From: Fratercula arctica
Lineage: Eukaryota; Chordata; Aves; Charadriiformes; Alcidae
Direction of reading: 5' to 3'
Length of the DNA stretch: 64,000 nt
Assembly (NCBI GenBank): GCA_947846985.1
Contig: CANTUZ010000005.1
Span: 22,106,389 to 22,170,388, forward strand
Shown here one piece after another: positions 31,331 through 42,900 of this stretch. Position numbers and translations under genes: made by a program. Below the pieces are notes generated by a model, which worked only from the letters and a program-made list of their open reading frames with translations, was not told the origin of the DNA and ran no database searches. Position 1 is the first letter of the stretch; each line of letters opens with the position of its first letter.

Positions 31331-34300
31331 CTAGCGCCAGATTTCCCGCCTCTTCATGCTGCTGCGGCTTTTGCAGCAATAGCAATCGCTGGTCTTGTGA
31401 GGCAGAACTGGCAGGAAGAAGCTTTTACTCAGTCAGTTATCTCTTTAGAGGCAGGTTTCTGTGTCAAAAAGCAGCAGAAAGACAAACCCTCGTTTTTCAT
31501 TCCTTCTCCGTAACGCAGGGTGCCAGCGGCACAGAATGTGGCAGTGCAGATTTGCTTATTCTGCCCTTCCGCTATCGGTGTGAGAAGCCTTTCTTGGACT
31601 GCTGCTCGAGGTGACAGTTTGAGCGGCAGTCGGAGGAGGATACGGGCGATAAAGTGATGAGTGATCTCTTAAATATCTTGCTGAGACGCTGCAGAATCTT
31701 TCAGCGCAAAGAGGTGCTTCTACAGAATGAGACCCAAACTGCAAAGCAGCCACAGAGGCGTGCGAGGTTGGCCTGCTTCCATCTGGGACTTCTGGACATT
31801 GTTGGGTGTCTGGGGGCCCCTTGGGCCTGGCCAACACCCACTGCAGCCCTGTTGCATAAGGAGCCGCAGACATGCCGTAACCACTTGTGTGGGGTTTTTA
31901 TATGTCTCTAGTTGAAATAAGCATAGATAAACCAGAAGCAAGCAAATAACAAAGCCTTCTCTGCACCAGTAAGAGGCTTACAGGACCATTTTAAAAATGA
32001 TGGGAAGTTTCAAACCAGCAAAAACTTCCTGGCACATCTATGGAGCTGGGTACAATAACCGTCTGAACATAGAAGTAGGGTACAGACACTCATAATATCT
32101 AAATTCTTCAGTATTTCTGTTATTGGAGTGTTCTCGTTGCTCTTTTTCAAAATCCCATTCTTGAAGAGTGAGTCAGCAAGAAGTCTGTGAATGTGTCAGG
32201 GAGCAGTATTTTAAATAAGGTTTCACTGCTAAGCAATTATTAAAGAGCATGTTTACATATGAAAAAAATTGCAAATTTGCATATGAACATAACAGCCCAA
32301 TTTCTTGACTCTAGTGAAAGTTTTCTTTCTAACTACAGTTTTCAGGATAACATTCCTGATGTGCTGTTGGAAGGATTTTGAGTTAAATTCCACGGTAATT
32401 TGTTTCCTTTATTCCGTTTGCTCACTAGGAAGTAGAACACTTTTTATTTTAAAATTATCGTGATTTCCTTTTCACAGCCTTACTGGGTACAAACTGCTTT
32501 CCTGCTGGCATGAACACTTCTTACTGTCTTTTTTCCAAAGAATTCTTTCAGCATATTAAAAACAATCTAGCCACTTTTCCTTGTAGTCCTAGCCAAGTGG
32601 AACAAGTGCAATGAAACCTTTATGGGAAAATTACATGCCTGTGTAATTATAATTATAACGTTTATGAGTGAGGGTTTGCTAAAGTGAAACATAAAAGCGA
32701 GACTGCAAGCTCATTCAGTTTCTTACTTGGTCATTTAAAGTATGATAGCGTTTTTGAAAAATTCACATTTGAAAATCTTAGGTCTAAAACAGCTTGAGGT
32801 CTTAACAAATGGAAAGGAAATGGGTATCAAGCACTGGTAAAGGCATCACACAGTATTCTCCAGAACAACCTTAAACATTGTGTATTAGTCATAAAGGCAA
32901 TTTGTTGTATTAATTTACTCTAATGACTGTACAAATAATAGAATTAGATTAATTTCAGAGAACCTGAAAAAAGCTTTTACAAGTCACATCACCATTCAAT
33001 GGGAAATAAATATACCAATTTCAGGGTTAACAAGTAAATCATTGCTGTCCCAGATAGTCTCCTGTAAAGCAGACTGTTTAAAAGATAAACTCAAGAGCTT
33101 TAATTTGTTCAGGACAGCAATTATATTCTAAGAATTAGCTTACTTTGAGCACAAGTTGCTAGAATGAATCAATGGGAATAAATACGAATTACATGTTTAT
33201 TAGCAAGAGTTACATTGTTGAAGTTCAGGTAATTCCAAATCATTTCGCTCTAAATGATAATGCTACGTTTTATTTTTTCACTGCTGCCCTATGTAGGCCA
33301 TGTCCAAAGCCATCAGTGAGTATAGGAAAGGTAATACGGAGTAGTAAGCAGAGTTCGTTACGGTTCTAAATATATCACATTCAAAACATTCTGACTAAAA
33401 ACATCCACCATCCATTTAAAGCAACCATTTTAAAAGCAATGTATTTACAGCAATGTCATTACACTAACATCTGTTAAATATATGCAGGTCTGCCATCTTA
33501 TGGAGCCTGAATGGTACTACCAAATAACAGAATATGGAACTACATGTTCATGTTAGAAGAATCGATTGAATTTTTCCTTTTCAGGTAATGTGTTCTTTCT
33601 TCTAAAATTTGCACCATTTTGACTCATTGTTTCTATTTGATATGTATATTTATTGCATTTATGTATGCATGCAAGTGTACACATGTAAACATACAGTCAA
33701 ATAAAGGCATTACAGTTGCAAGTTCAAGCATGGGAAGCGTTGAAGTTGGTTGTTTACATTATATGACAACCTTGAACAACATCATCATGTGCTATTTTTT
33801 TCCTTCGGGGCCACTGTCTGATTCAGGGTTCAGGTTAGATGGTGCTATTTAATGAATAGCTCTTCAGAATTTTTCTTTATCCTCTTTGTTTGGAGTGTGA
33901 GTATGCTGTATTTGCTGCAAGCTAGTCAAGCACTATTCTAAAGACAAAATTATTAATTTCTATATGTGCTATTCTGTAGATGTTATTATTAGAGTATTAT
34001 TCTGAACAAATTTGAATGAAGTTTGTACAGGCCAAAGCAGACAATCATCATGGAAATTTTCAGCCCAAGTTTGGCAAAGCTATTAAAGTTGCTAAAATGA
34101 TGCTCTTTTGTTTGTTTCTTTGTTTGTTTGTTTTTATTTTCTATTTTAATAAAAGCTGATGTCAAATAAACTTGATAAGTGACTTTTGGGTCAGCCAAGA
34201 ACAAATGCACAGGAACACGAGGGTTATAATTAGTACATCAGGTACTATTATACATTATTTTCTCTAACTAGTGCAAATTTATTTTTACTTGAAAAGGATT

Positions 34301-35619
34301 CCTCAGGAAGACCTTACTACTTTGCTTGTGAAAAGTTTGAGGTGAGTTAGGAAAGTGGTTGATCTAAGTGGTTGTGATACCATCAGATGTTTTAGTGGGG
34401 CACTTAAGAAAAGCAAGGCGTCCAGCATTCAATGAAGTTTTGCTGAGTTTTATCATTTGCTGGAAAATCTCGTAGAGCCTGCAATCTAAACTCTTAGGAG
34501 GATGTCGGATTTCACTCAGTTGTACCTGTACTAAAAAATACATTGTATTTTCTCCATTTCATGTCATTTGTAAATACTCATATCTACCTTGATACTCTAG
34601 CTGGGAAAAGACACTGAGCACAAACTCCCATTTAGATTACTGTCAACTGAATTTGATGGTGTGAAATACTACCTACCACCACAATAAAAGTCTTAGCATA
34701 ATTGGTTTTGTGTAAGAACAAATGGAGTCTTCACCTTTTCAGTTATTTCCCACTTATAAGAAGGGTTTTCTCCTCCATTTAATCTTGCTTGACTGTAATA
34801 TCATAATTTCATACGGGTCAGAGTACAAGACTTTCTGACCACATTCTTTTACATACTGCACATGAGGGTTTAATGTTTCATATCAAATTTACTTATTTGA
34901 CATATTTGGTGTTAAATGGGATTTTGATTTAGAAGAGTGATCCAGCAATGTACTGAGATCACAACACAAGGATAAAATACAGGTGGACCACAATAAAAAT
35001 GTAATTCTTGTTATGGGGCTCTGTGTGCTCACCATCATGATGCTCGGCATTCCCAGTCACCAGGAAGGAGTATGTGGGTTGATGCCAGCTCAAGCCTGTT
35101 GCTCTCTCCAAAGTGCATGTTGTTGGTTGCTCAGTTTCTATACTCTGTTTTTGGCTGAGCCACGTATATGCTTCTCTCCTGCCATGTTGGTTTGGCTAGC
35201 TCAGGAAGACATTATTCTCTACTGGTTATCTCAGGGAAGGCTTTTTATACAGTGTGATGACCCACTGGTGCAGCCTTCTATCTAAAACAAAGGTTACCCT
35301 CCAGTCCCCTTTGTGTTAAGTCCAGCTTTGGGATAATTGGTGGTCATTCTTTACAGTCTTCCTTGAGATAATTTTTTTTTTTTTTTGCTCATCTCCTCTG
35401 AGCCTTGATCCATTGTAGGAGGGTGTAGGCTCGCCACATTCTGCTCCTTGGCTCAGCCCAGCATTCAACAATTATTGGTGCTGCACAGTGAGCTTAATAC
35501 ATTCACCATAGGAATTGGCAGCCCTCTTGCCTGTGCATGCTGGGGGTGACAGCATATGGGAAACTGATTATTTACAGGTTTAGTATGTGATTTAACTTGA
35601 GTTAATATCATGTACTATT
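31331..35619. other. Intergenic DNA, orphan island to retrovirus
   Basis: AT-rich with no recognised exon. GC-richer at 31.3-31.9 kb and again at 35.0-35.6 kb; the latter may hold the remnant 3' LTR of the retrovirus, but TG...CA ends were not found. A TTTG-type repeat lies at about 34,108-34,134. Confidence 0.45.
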
Positions 35620-36007
35620 TGATTTTTCAGGTAACAGGCGAATATCAAGGTTACGACAAATAACAGTACAACAATTATTAATAATACAAGCATAGAGGTA
35701 ACACAAGTTTCAGTACATTGGTAGCTTTGGTGACTTTTATGATATCTTTAAAGATATAATACAAATGATGTTCAGTAAGGCTGGTTTCCACTTTCGCTAA
35801 TTGAATCAGTTCATAATTACCATCTACCATTTTTACTTGTCTTTCATCTAAACATTTTCCAGTTTCAGACAGATGTTGGGTAACCTTGTCATTTTGTTTG
35901 AGAAAGTCATCTTGTGGATCAAAGGTCACTCCACGACCAAAGGTCACTCCAGATGTTACTGATGTCTTAAATGGTGCAAAATAAGACATCTTTTGTTCAG
36001 TCAACAA
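35620..36007 (-). pseudogene. ERV env: C-terminal part with membrane anchor
   Basis: A minus-strand open piece at 36007-35678 ends in a stop. A second frame across 35,700-35,630 encodes a run of about 20 hydrophobic residues (Val, Leu, Ile, Phe), as expected for the env membrane anchor. The anchor is now out of frame with the preceding piece, which marks a frameshift near the C terminus. Confidence 0.6.
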
Positions 36008-36566
36008 GAAGTTAACCTGTAAATCTGGTTGCTTATTTGGTCAAAAATATATGTCATATTACAGCAGCCAGTGTTGCCAGGTCCAAAATTTACATCATCT
36101 TCGAAGTGGATAGTATTGAAGGTGGATACACACACACACATCCAAATCTGTTGCCATATACTGGTATCTCATTACTGTAGACATGCTGCCAGATGCAGAT
36201 ACCAGAGGAATGTTTCATACTGCATAATTCTGGAGCTCTAGGCATGGTAGGGCAGGTCCATCTTCAGCTTGATAGCCAGCAGGTGTAGTGTTTACTAATT
36301 TCATATATGTCACACGTATTACAATGCAAACAATCTCCTGCTACTGTAGGTATCCACATCTATTTATAAAAGACGTTAGGAATGACAGCAAATAGGCATA
36401 AGGGTATGATTTTTGTATGAGTGGCGCTCATCTGTCCGGTTCCTAGCAACTGGAATATTAACTCCTCTGTAGCTGCATTACCATAAGAGCCCTCAGTAGT
36501 TTTAAGCCATGCTCCTTTGAATTTGTCTTTCACCAAGTCAGGGAACTAAGATTTCAGGAACAGTTC

Positions 36567-37058
36567 TCAGGTTTGTCTTTGACTACTTTCAATGACTACC
36601 CAAATCTGATTAACCTCATACATACTAGTTAATTGAAATAGAATACAAGATAAAGCAGAGTTGGCTTCTTGTGGTATGGGTTTGGTGGTTAGTAACAGGG
36701 ACCACTGAGATACATTAGTTTCTTGCCAAAGATGACAAGTACCTTGCCAGTCTCGTACGGAAGTGTGTAAAGCTGTTGGTAGCCATCTTGCAGTCATTCT
36801 GGTTACACCAGCTTTCATTTCTTCCAATACTGATGATTTATTTGGTGGAGTTTCAGTATCAAATGAATTCAATATTCCTGATCCTGTACCAATTCCACCC
36901 AGCAAAGTTGGCATTGGCATGATACTTCTTTTAGTTCTGTGTCCTATTGGTATATGATTTTGTAGCCACAAACCACAAGTCTTGTCACATGCAGTAGTGC
37001 TTACATTGGTTAAGTTCAAATGTATGTTCATTGTCATTAATTTTGGAGCCATAATCAT
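36567..37058 (-). pseudogene. ERV env: surface/transmembrane junction, 163-codon open frame
   Basis: The longest open piece of the retrovirus. It has a furin-type basic site (RTKR) followed by a hydrophobic Gly-rich stretch like a fusion peptide, then the heptad-like start of a transmembrane subunit. The frame ends in a stop at 36,567. Upstream surface-subunit sequence (37,619-37,059) is broken into short frames. It is an old copy with no intact full-length env. Confidence 0.75.
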
Positions 37059-37699
37059 GGGCTCTCATCTATCATGCAATTGTATTAAGTAAAGGAGTAC
37101 CTTTGTTAAAAAGTTGTTTTGGTTGCTTCATAAGATATGCAATCAGGAACAAGTGGTATCTTAATTTTGTCCATTCACATCGACTCCCTATTGATTATTA
37201 GCAGTGTTTATGGAAAAATTGCTGTATATTATTACATTGTTCAAGTGTTTACATTTAAAGCGTAATTCTTATGAGCCATTAAGGTACAATTGGTTGCCTT
37301 ACAGGTCTGTAGTATCCACTTCACTTTATTGTTAAAATCATTTGCAACTTCCCGTCAAGTATTACATATAGTTAAAGTCAGGTTAATTTTAGATCTGGGG
37401 ATTACTGTAACATTATCACCTATCAATCCTTGACATTGTGCTAATGCAGACAGTGTTCTTCCTGTAACTAGTTTCAGAGTTGTGTTGCAACTGATGTTCA
37501 ACACCTGAACTGTTCCAAAGGCAATGTGAAAAGGCAGAATCTGTTAGAACAGATCTCAGGCATACGTTCTCATTGTCAGCATTCCCGTGGTGATAAGGTA
37601 ACCCCGTATTTTCCTGCAAAAGATGACATCTAGATCTCAGACATAATCCAAGCCCCAGTTCTTGTTAACTCAGTCCCTGTAGTGACTTATCTCTTATTC

Positions 37700-38145
37700 C
37701 CATATCCCTTTTCCTTTGTAAAACTTCGTTTTTAAAATGTTGATCCATTATCAGATTGTATTATTCTGGGCAAGGGAAAAGTAGCAAACCAGCGGTTTAA
37801 ACCAGCAATGATTACTGGACCTGTCGCAGCTCGGGTGGGGTGCACACTCCCTACACCACTGTTTCTACTCCTGTGAGGATGTATTTCCAGCCTTCAGGTG
37901 TTCACTTTAAAGGACCAATATAATCTACTTGACAAGTTTCTCAGAGTAGTTTACTTTCCGTGCAATTGGCAAACTGTTGTCCTTTTGACAGGTACTGTAC
38001 CATTGTTTGAAAAAAATGGCACGCGCCTACAATATGTATTGCCAAAGCTTTTGCCACAGGCCATCCTCTCCTTGCAGCTCCCAGTGTGTCCTAGCCATTC
38101 CTGTAGCCACTTACTAGCCTTTCTGCCTCGACTTTTGTGATACAT
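37700..38145 (-). pseudogene. ERV pol: integrase remnant
   Basis: The minus strand shows a zinc-binding-like N-terminal part at 38145-37951, then the catalytic core: VDYIGPLK with the first Asp near 37,930-37,907, and PRIIQSDNGST with the second Asp near 37,772-37,740. These are the two Asp motifs of the DDE core of retroviral integrases. Stops occur between them, so the protein is broken. Confidence 0.75.
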
Positions 38146-39063
38146 TTATTTTAGCCAAATGATAAGCCATCTGATTCCACTTTGACTCAGGGTTTTTAGG
38201 TTGTGGTGGGCAGATACATGTCCTAAGGATATGCACTTAGAATGGTCTGTATCGTAAGTCTTTTTCCAGTGTGTTTTCCCCCATGTGTCTCTACTTGCTG
38301 ATTATTTTTCACCCAGTTCTCTAGCCACGGTGAACCAAACTTTTTCTATCTCACCTTCCCAGGGAGGTGCACCAGTTACTGGGGAGGAAGGCAGATGAGA
38401 GCATTCAATAGGCATCCCAATTCACTCTACATCTCTAATGATTTGTTTCCTTTGTTCATCCCATCACTTGTCACCTAGTGAAGTATATATAAAGCCCATC
38501 GCTTCACAGCAGTTTCCTGGGCTACCATTAAGGGTAACGGCTTACCAGATAAAATTAGTTTTAAAATAGGAATGGGTGCACATAACTTGTTTTCTGTTTT
38601 TTGAGTTAATGGCTTGGTAGTTAGCAGCCCTTCATGTGCAGCTAACAGCACTTTCTCAAATGGAGTATAGTTGGGAGCCCTGCCACAATTTAGAGCAAAC
38701 CATAATAGCTAAGCTTTTTTACCGTGCACATCTTGTGCCATAGTCCCCATTGGTATCCCTCATAACCTAGGCCTATATGAAGTGTAGTTGGGTGTGCAGG
38801 GTTAATGGGTCCTATAGATTGGTTAGTAAAATTTCATCATTTAAAGCATTAATGTTTCATGATGATTTTGTTCACAATTCCATATTGCATTTTTCTTCAG
38901 CAAATTGTAGAAATCCTCCTAAAATACTGAATCCAGGAATGTGTGACCTCCAAAGCCCAAAAGTTCCTATTAAAGCTTGTAACTCCTTTTTATCAGAAGG
39001 TGCTTGACTGCTTTGTGTCTCTGCTAATACAGATTCTGGAACAGTTTTCTGTCCTCTGATCCA

Positions 39064-39894
39064 TCATGTACCTAAAAATGCAGCTTCTTGATTTGGTCCT
39101 TTCTGTTTCAAGTCAAGAACACTGATATTTAATTCTTGTAAACACTGGATGATAGCATTCATACTTTGGTGAACCATTTCCTCATCGTGTCCTCCAATTA
39201 GAGTATCATCTGTATATTGCAAAATTGTTGTCTCAGGTGGGAGGATGACTGATTCCAGCTCTTTAGCTAACATGGCTGGGCAATAGTGGGGCCAGGTTTA
39301 AAACCTTGGGGTAGGCAATAAAACTATATTGTCTTCCACCCCAAGTAAATGCAAACTGTCATTTGTCTTGCTCTTGTATTGGGATGATAAAGACCATACC
39401 TTTTGTAGCTAACACTCCCACCCATGGAGGAGCACGTTCATATCTACTATGCTGGGAACAGGGGCTGTTAAAGGGCCAGTTGCTTTGTTTAAAGCCCTAC
39501 AGTCAGTAGTCATGTGCCGTATCCTGTCTGGTTTCTTAAAAGGCCATACTGGGCTGTTACATGGTGAGTGAGTTTTTTCTATAGTACCCCATTGCTCTAA
39601 TTGTTTGACTAATTCTGTCATGGGTTTTATGGCAGGAGTTTATGGCTCTGCGCCTTCTTCCATTGTGAGGGTGTGTTGATTGGTCACAACATTATTAACT
39701 TCCTGGGTGTAAATTTTAACTTGCTTGTTATCTATCCTAGCATAGATTACACAACAGCAGAACAGACTAATACAGAGCAGGGGCTCCCAGGCTTGATCCA
39801 CTGGAGAAGGGCAAGTCTTTGGTGCAACTGGTAGCATCAAACTTCTGTCCCCAGACCGATCTGCATGGATGTGCAGGAAGATACCTGCTCCCAC
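39064..39894 (-). pseudogene. ERV pol: reverse transcriptase remnant
   Basis: Three minus-strand open pieces (39894-39640, 39621-39409, 39273-39064) carry reverse-transcriptase features. The second has the SPxNSPVWPFKK and DCRALNKAT-type finger and palm motifs; the third has the polymerase active-site box as YTDD, a variant of YxDD, in the context ILQYTDDTLIGG. The pieces are separated by stops and a shifted stretch where the central palm sequence is degraded. It is non-functional. Confidence 0.85.
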
Positions 39895-39900
39895 ACCTGC

Positions 39901-42900
39901 CCTCTTATGCCAGTTCTGTACCTGTGGCCATGGCTATTGAAGCCCCAAAAATTAATTTACCTCCCTCACAGCCACAAAAAGAACCTAACTCCATTCCCTC
40001 ATCCACCTCCATTCCATCCATGTCACATTTCCCACCTTGTCTTGCTCCCAGAGTTTTGCAAAAGGTGGCTCTGGCTCAGCTTCTCCAGCAGGGGCGATGA
40101 TGGTGGAGAGGCAAGAGTTGCTGGTGTGGACAGCAGCAAGTCACTGCCCATCAGCTGGTTGGTGTTAGCTGCTGATCGTACAGAACTCCAGGTGTAGAGG
40201 AGCTTACTCCTGGGTTACACATGCTGTTTTGGAGTAACTGCTCTATGCCAGAGCATACTGGAGACACAAGGAGCCTTTTCAGTGTGAACAGGTAATGGCT
40301 GCTTGGAACTACTTTTGCAGTGGTGATTGCTCCACAGCTCAAGTGAGTATGTGTCACTTGTGTCATTCCTTGCAATTTAAAGAGTGTTATAAAAGCAAAA
40401 ATAATGTTGCTAATTAACAGGATTATTGATCTTGTCTGAATCTGAGAGTGCTTCATTTCTTAACCCCTCACTGTGTTCCCCTGCTTAAGTTCATCAGAAG
40501 CTGGTCCCAAAAGTGGAGTGAAAGCAGAATGTGGATCAAGTTTTTGTCCAAAACTGCATTTTAAAAAAACCTCAGACTGCAGAGATTAAAACATAGTTGA
40601 GTTGGTACGTTGAGAAAAAAATCTGTATTGTGGTGTCATTATTTACATGCTTCATACTTAAAATGGTTGTTGCTAATAAAGCAAAATGGCAAAAAAGTAA
40701 CTGAAATTGGCACCCACCCTGCTTTCTTCAGCTCCCAAACAGCAGGGATGTCACAGAAAACTCAGAGGTCGGTACATAGAAAATACTATTCTGGATCAGA
40801 CTTGAGATTCACTGGGTCCTTCTACACCTATGGCAAGATCAGGTCCTTGAGCAAAGCACTCGCTGCTGGTAACAAGAGACAGTCTGTCCCCATAAAAGGT
40901 TGTATTCTAAACTGTAACATAAGAGATTTTATTAAATTTGAAGCATGACATGTAATAAGGCTTCCAGAATTACTGTGAGCAACCACAGCTCCAGGTAGTT
41001 TGTTATTCATGTACATTTTTAGAATTTACTCATTTCTTGACCTCGGTGGGTTTCTGTAGCAATATGTTTCACCATGTAATTACTCATTGATTTGGCAAAC
41101 AGTAAAGTACATTATTTCTTCTACAAAAATGATACAAGATTTTATGTACCATTACAAAGGAGCCAACATTTCAGCTCTCATGTTTTGTCTGAGAAATCAA
41201 CACACAGTAAACTGTCTTCAGCTGACTGTATCTTTTAGCTTAAGAAATCATATTGGGATTCTGATGTTAATTTGCAATGTCAACATGTCTTAAGCTGGAT
41301 GCTTAATGTTTTACACAAACATAATGTTTTCTGGGTTTTCTAATAATTCAAACCAGCTTTTTCTAGTTATTTTCATCTTTCCTAATTATGTGTATTTTTT
41401 TTTTACCTAGATGCATATATAAATGAGTATCATTTATCCCAGAATTTGTTTTACTCCTGTTTAACAATAAAAGCTTGCACAGATGGCTGCAAAACGGAAC
41501 CTTCAAACACAGCCAGATTTGTACATTTGTGCTGATTTCTTGCTTAAGGGAACTCAGTTCAAAATGCTGTACTGCCAAATCCATCCCTGCAGTAATTCTC
41601 TTGGCTTCAGTGGATGGCCACGTGGGATTGCCTGTGATATCTGGCTAAGCTAAGAGATTCCGTGCAATTCCAAAGGGATTTGTTTGACAATACGAAAAAA
41701 TGAAGTCTGAAGAGCATGCTACTGTATTTGGCGTTGGACAGTTCAACCATTTTGTTCAAAGTAGTGGCCATGAGAGCCACTTTCCATTCAGAAACCACAA
41801 GAAACAATTAAAATTTACTTTGATTTAGATAGCAGGCAGTAGAAAATGTTGTCCTCACGCTGGGTACAGACAATAGGAGGGTCAAGCAGTCCAGCTGGTT
41901 TCCTGAGGATTTAGAAATAATTTCAGAACTGAAGAAGTGATCTGGAAGCTGCTGTAATTCTGTCTGTGTGGCATCAGAAATGCTGCAAGGAAGATTTTTA
42001 GAATACAGCTGCCTATGGAGAGTCTGGGAACTACAGGTAAATAAATTGCTCCTACGGATGTGAATTTCTTTGTGCTCCATAAATCAGGATGTTATGCCCA
42101 TTCTTCCTAAGTAAAGGGGATCGTATCAAATTTCATCAATTTCTTTTCCAAATGGAAACAACCTTAAAGATGTGGAAAGCTGGCTGACTCTTTGGGCCAA
42201 AAAGAATTGGCATTACTAGCGAATACAATATCACACAAGATTGCAATATGGGAACGGGGCAACAGCTTGCTTGGCACTGTTGGCATCGCTTATATGGGTC
42301 AGACAAAACACACAAACAGACAAAAATGAAAGTCCCAAAGCTAACTGATTTAATGAAGTTGTGCACCTTATCTGAATATTTGCAAAGAATTAAAATAATT
42401 AGGTTTAAATGTTTGAGGGTCCGCTAAAGGCAAATTGATAGCTATTACATTGGAGTAAAAATACTTGTGTTCACGTGGAAGCTGGCTTGCTTTACTATGG
42501 CAAACTATATTCTTTTAAATATTACCAAAATGGTACACACATTTATGGCGCAATAGAAATAGTATAGAATAATCAGCTGCAAAGCTGCTATTTAGCGCTG
42601 AAATGTACTTCCGCACTGAGAGGTGATAGTTTTGTCGTAGTTTGTAGGAAACCACTGTGCTTGGAAGCTTTGTGTTAGCACTGTAGCAGACAACCAAGAA
42701 ATAGTCACCTTATAACTTCAGCTGGGTCCTCTCTGTCATCCGGCTCGGACAGGCTGGAGCTGAGCCAAAGACGGAATGCTTCTCAACATCCTACTCCTAA
42801 TTGTAATGTTTCCTGTTTTCTTTTGCAAGTAATACTTTATAGTGTAAATGCCTCGCTGGTGGTGTCACCTATGACATTTTGGCCTTTTCATTCTGCTCCC

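Larger units (their letters stand above)
35620..39900 (-). mobile_element. Decayed endogenous retrovirus: pol and env, minus strand
   Basis: An old retroviral insertion in the minus orientation. The order along the transcript strand is reverse transcriptase (about 39.7-39.07 kb), a poorly preserved RNase H region, integrase (38.15-37.7 kb), env surface region (about 37.6-36.97 kb), env transmembrane region (36.97-35.62 kb). Frames are broken by many stops and frameshifts. No gag, protease, primer-binding site or paired LTRs could be recognised, so both ends are uncertain. The class cannot be fixed by eye; it differs from the ERVL-type solo LTR at 5.2 kb. Confidence 0.8.

Noticed and set aside
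34983..35600. Possible 3' LTR of the retrovirus
   Set aside because: No TG...CA ends, no polypurine tract I trust, and no matching copy at the 5' side near 40 kb.
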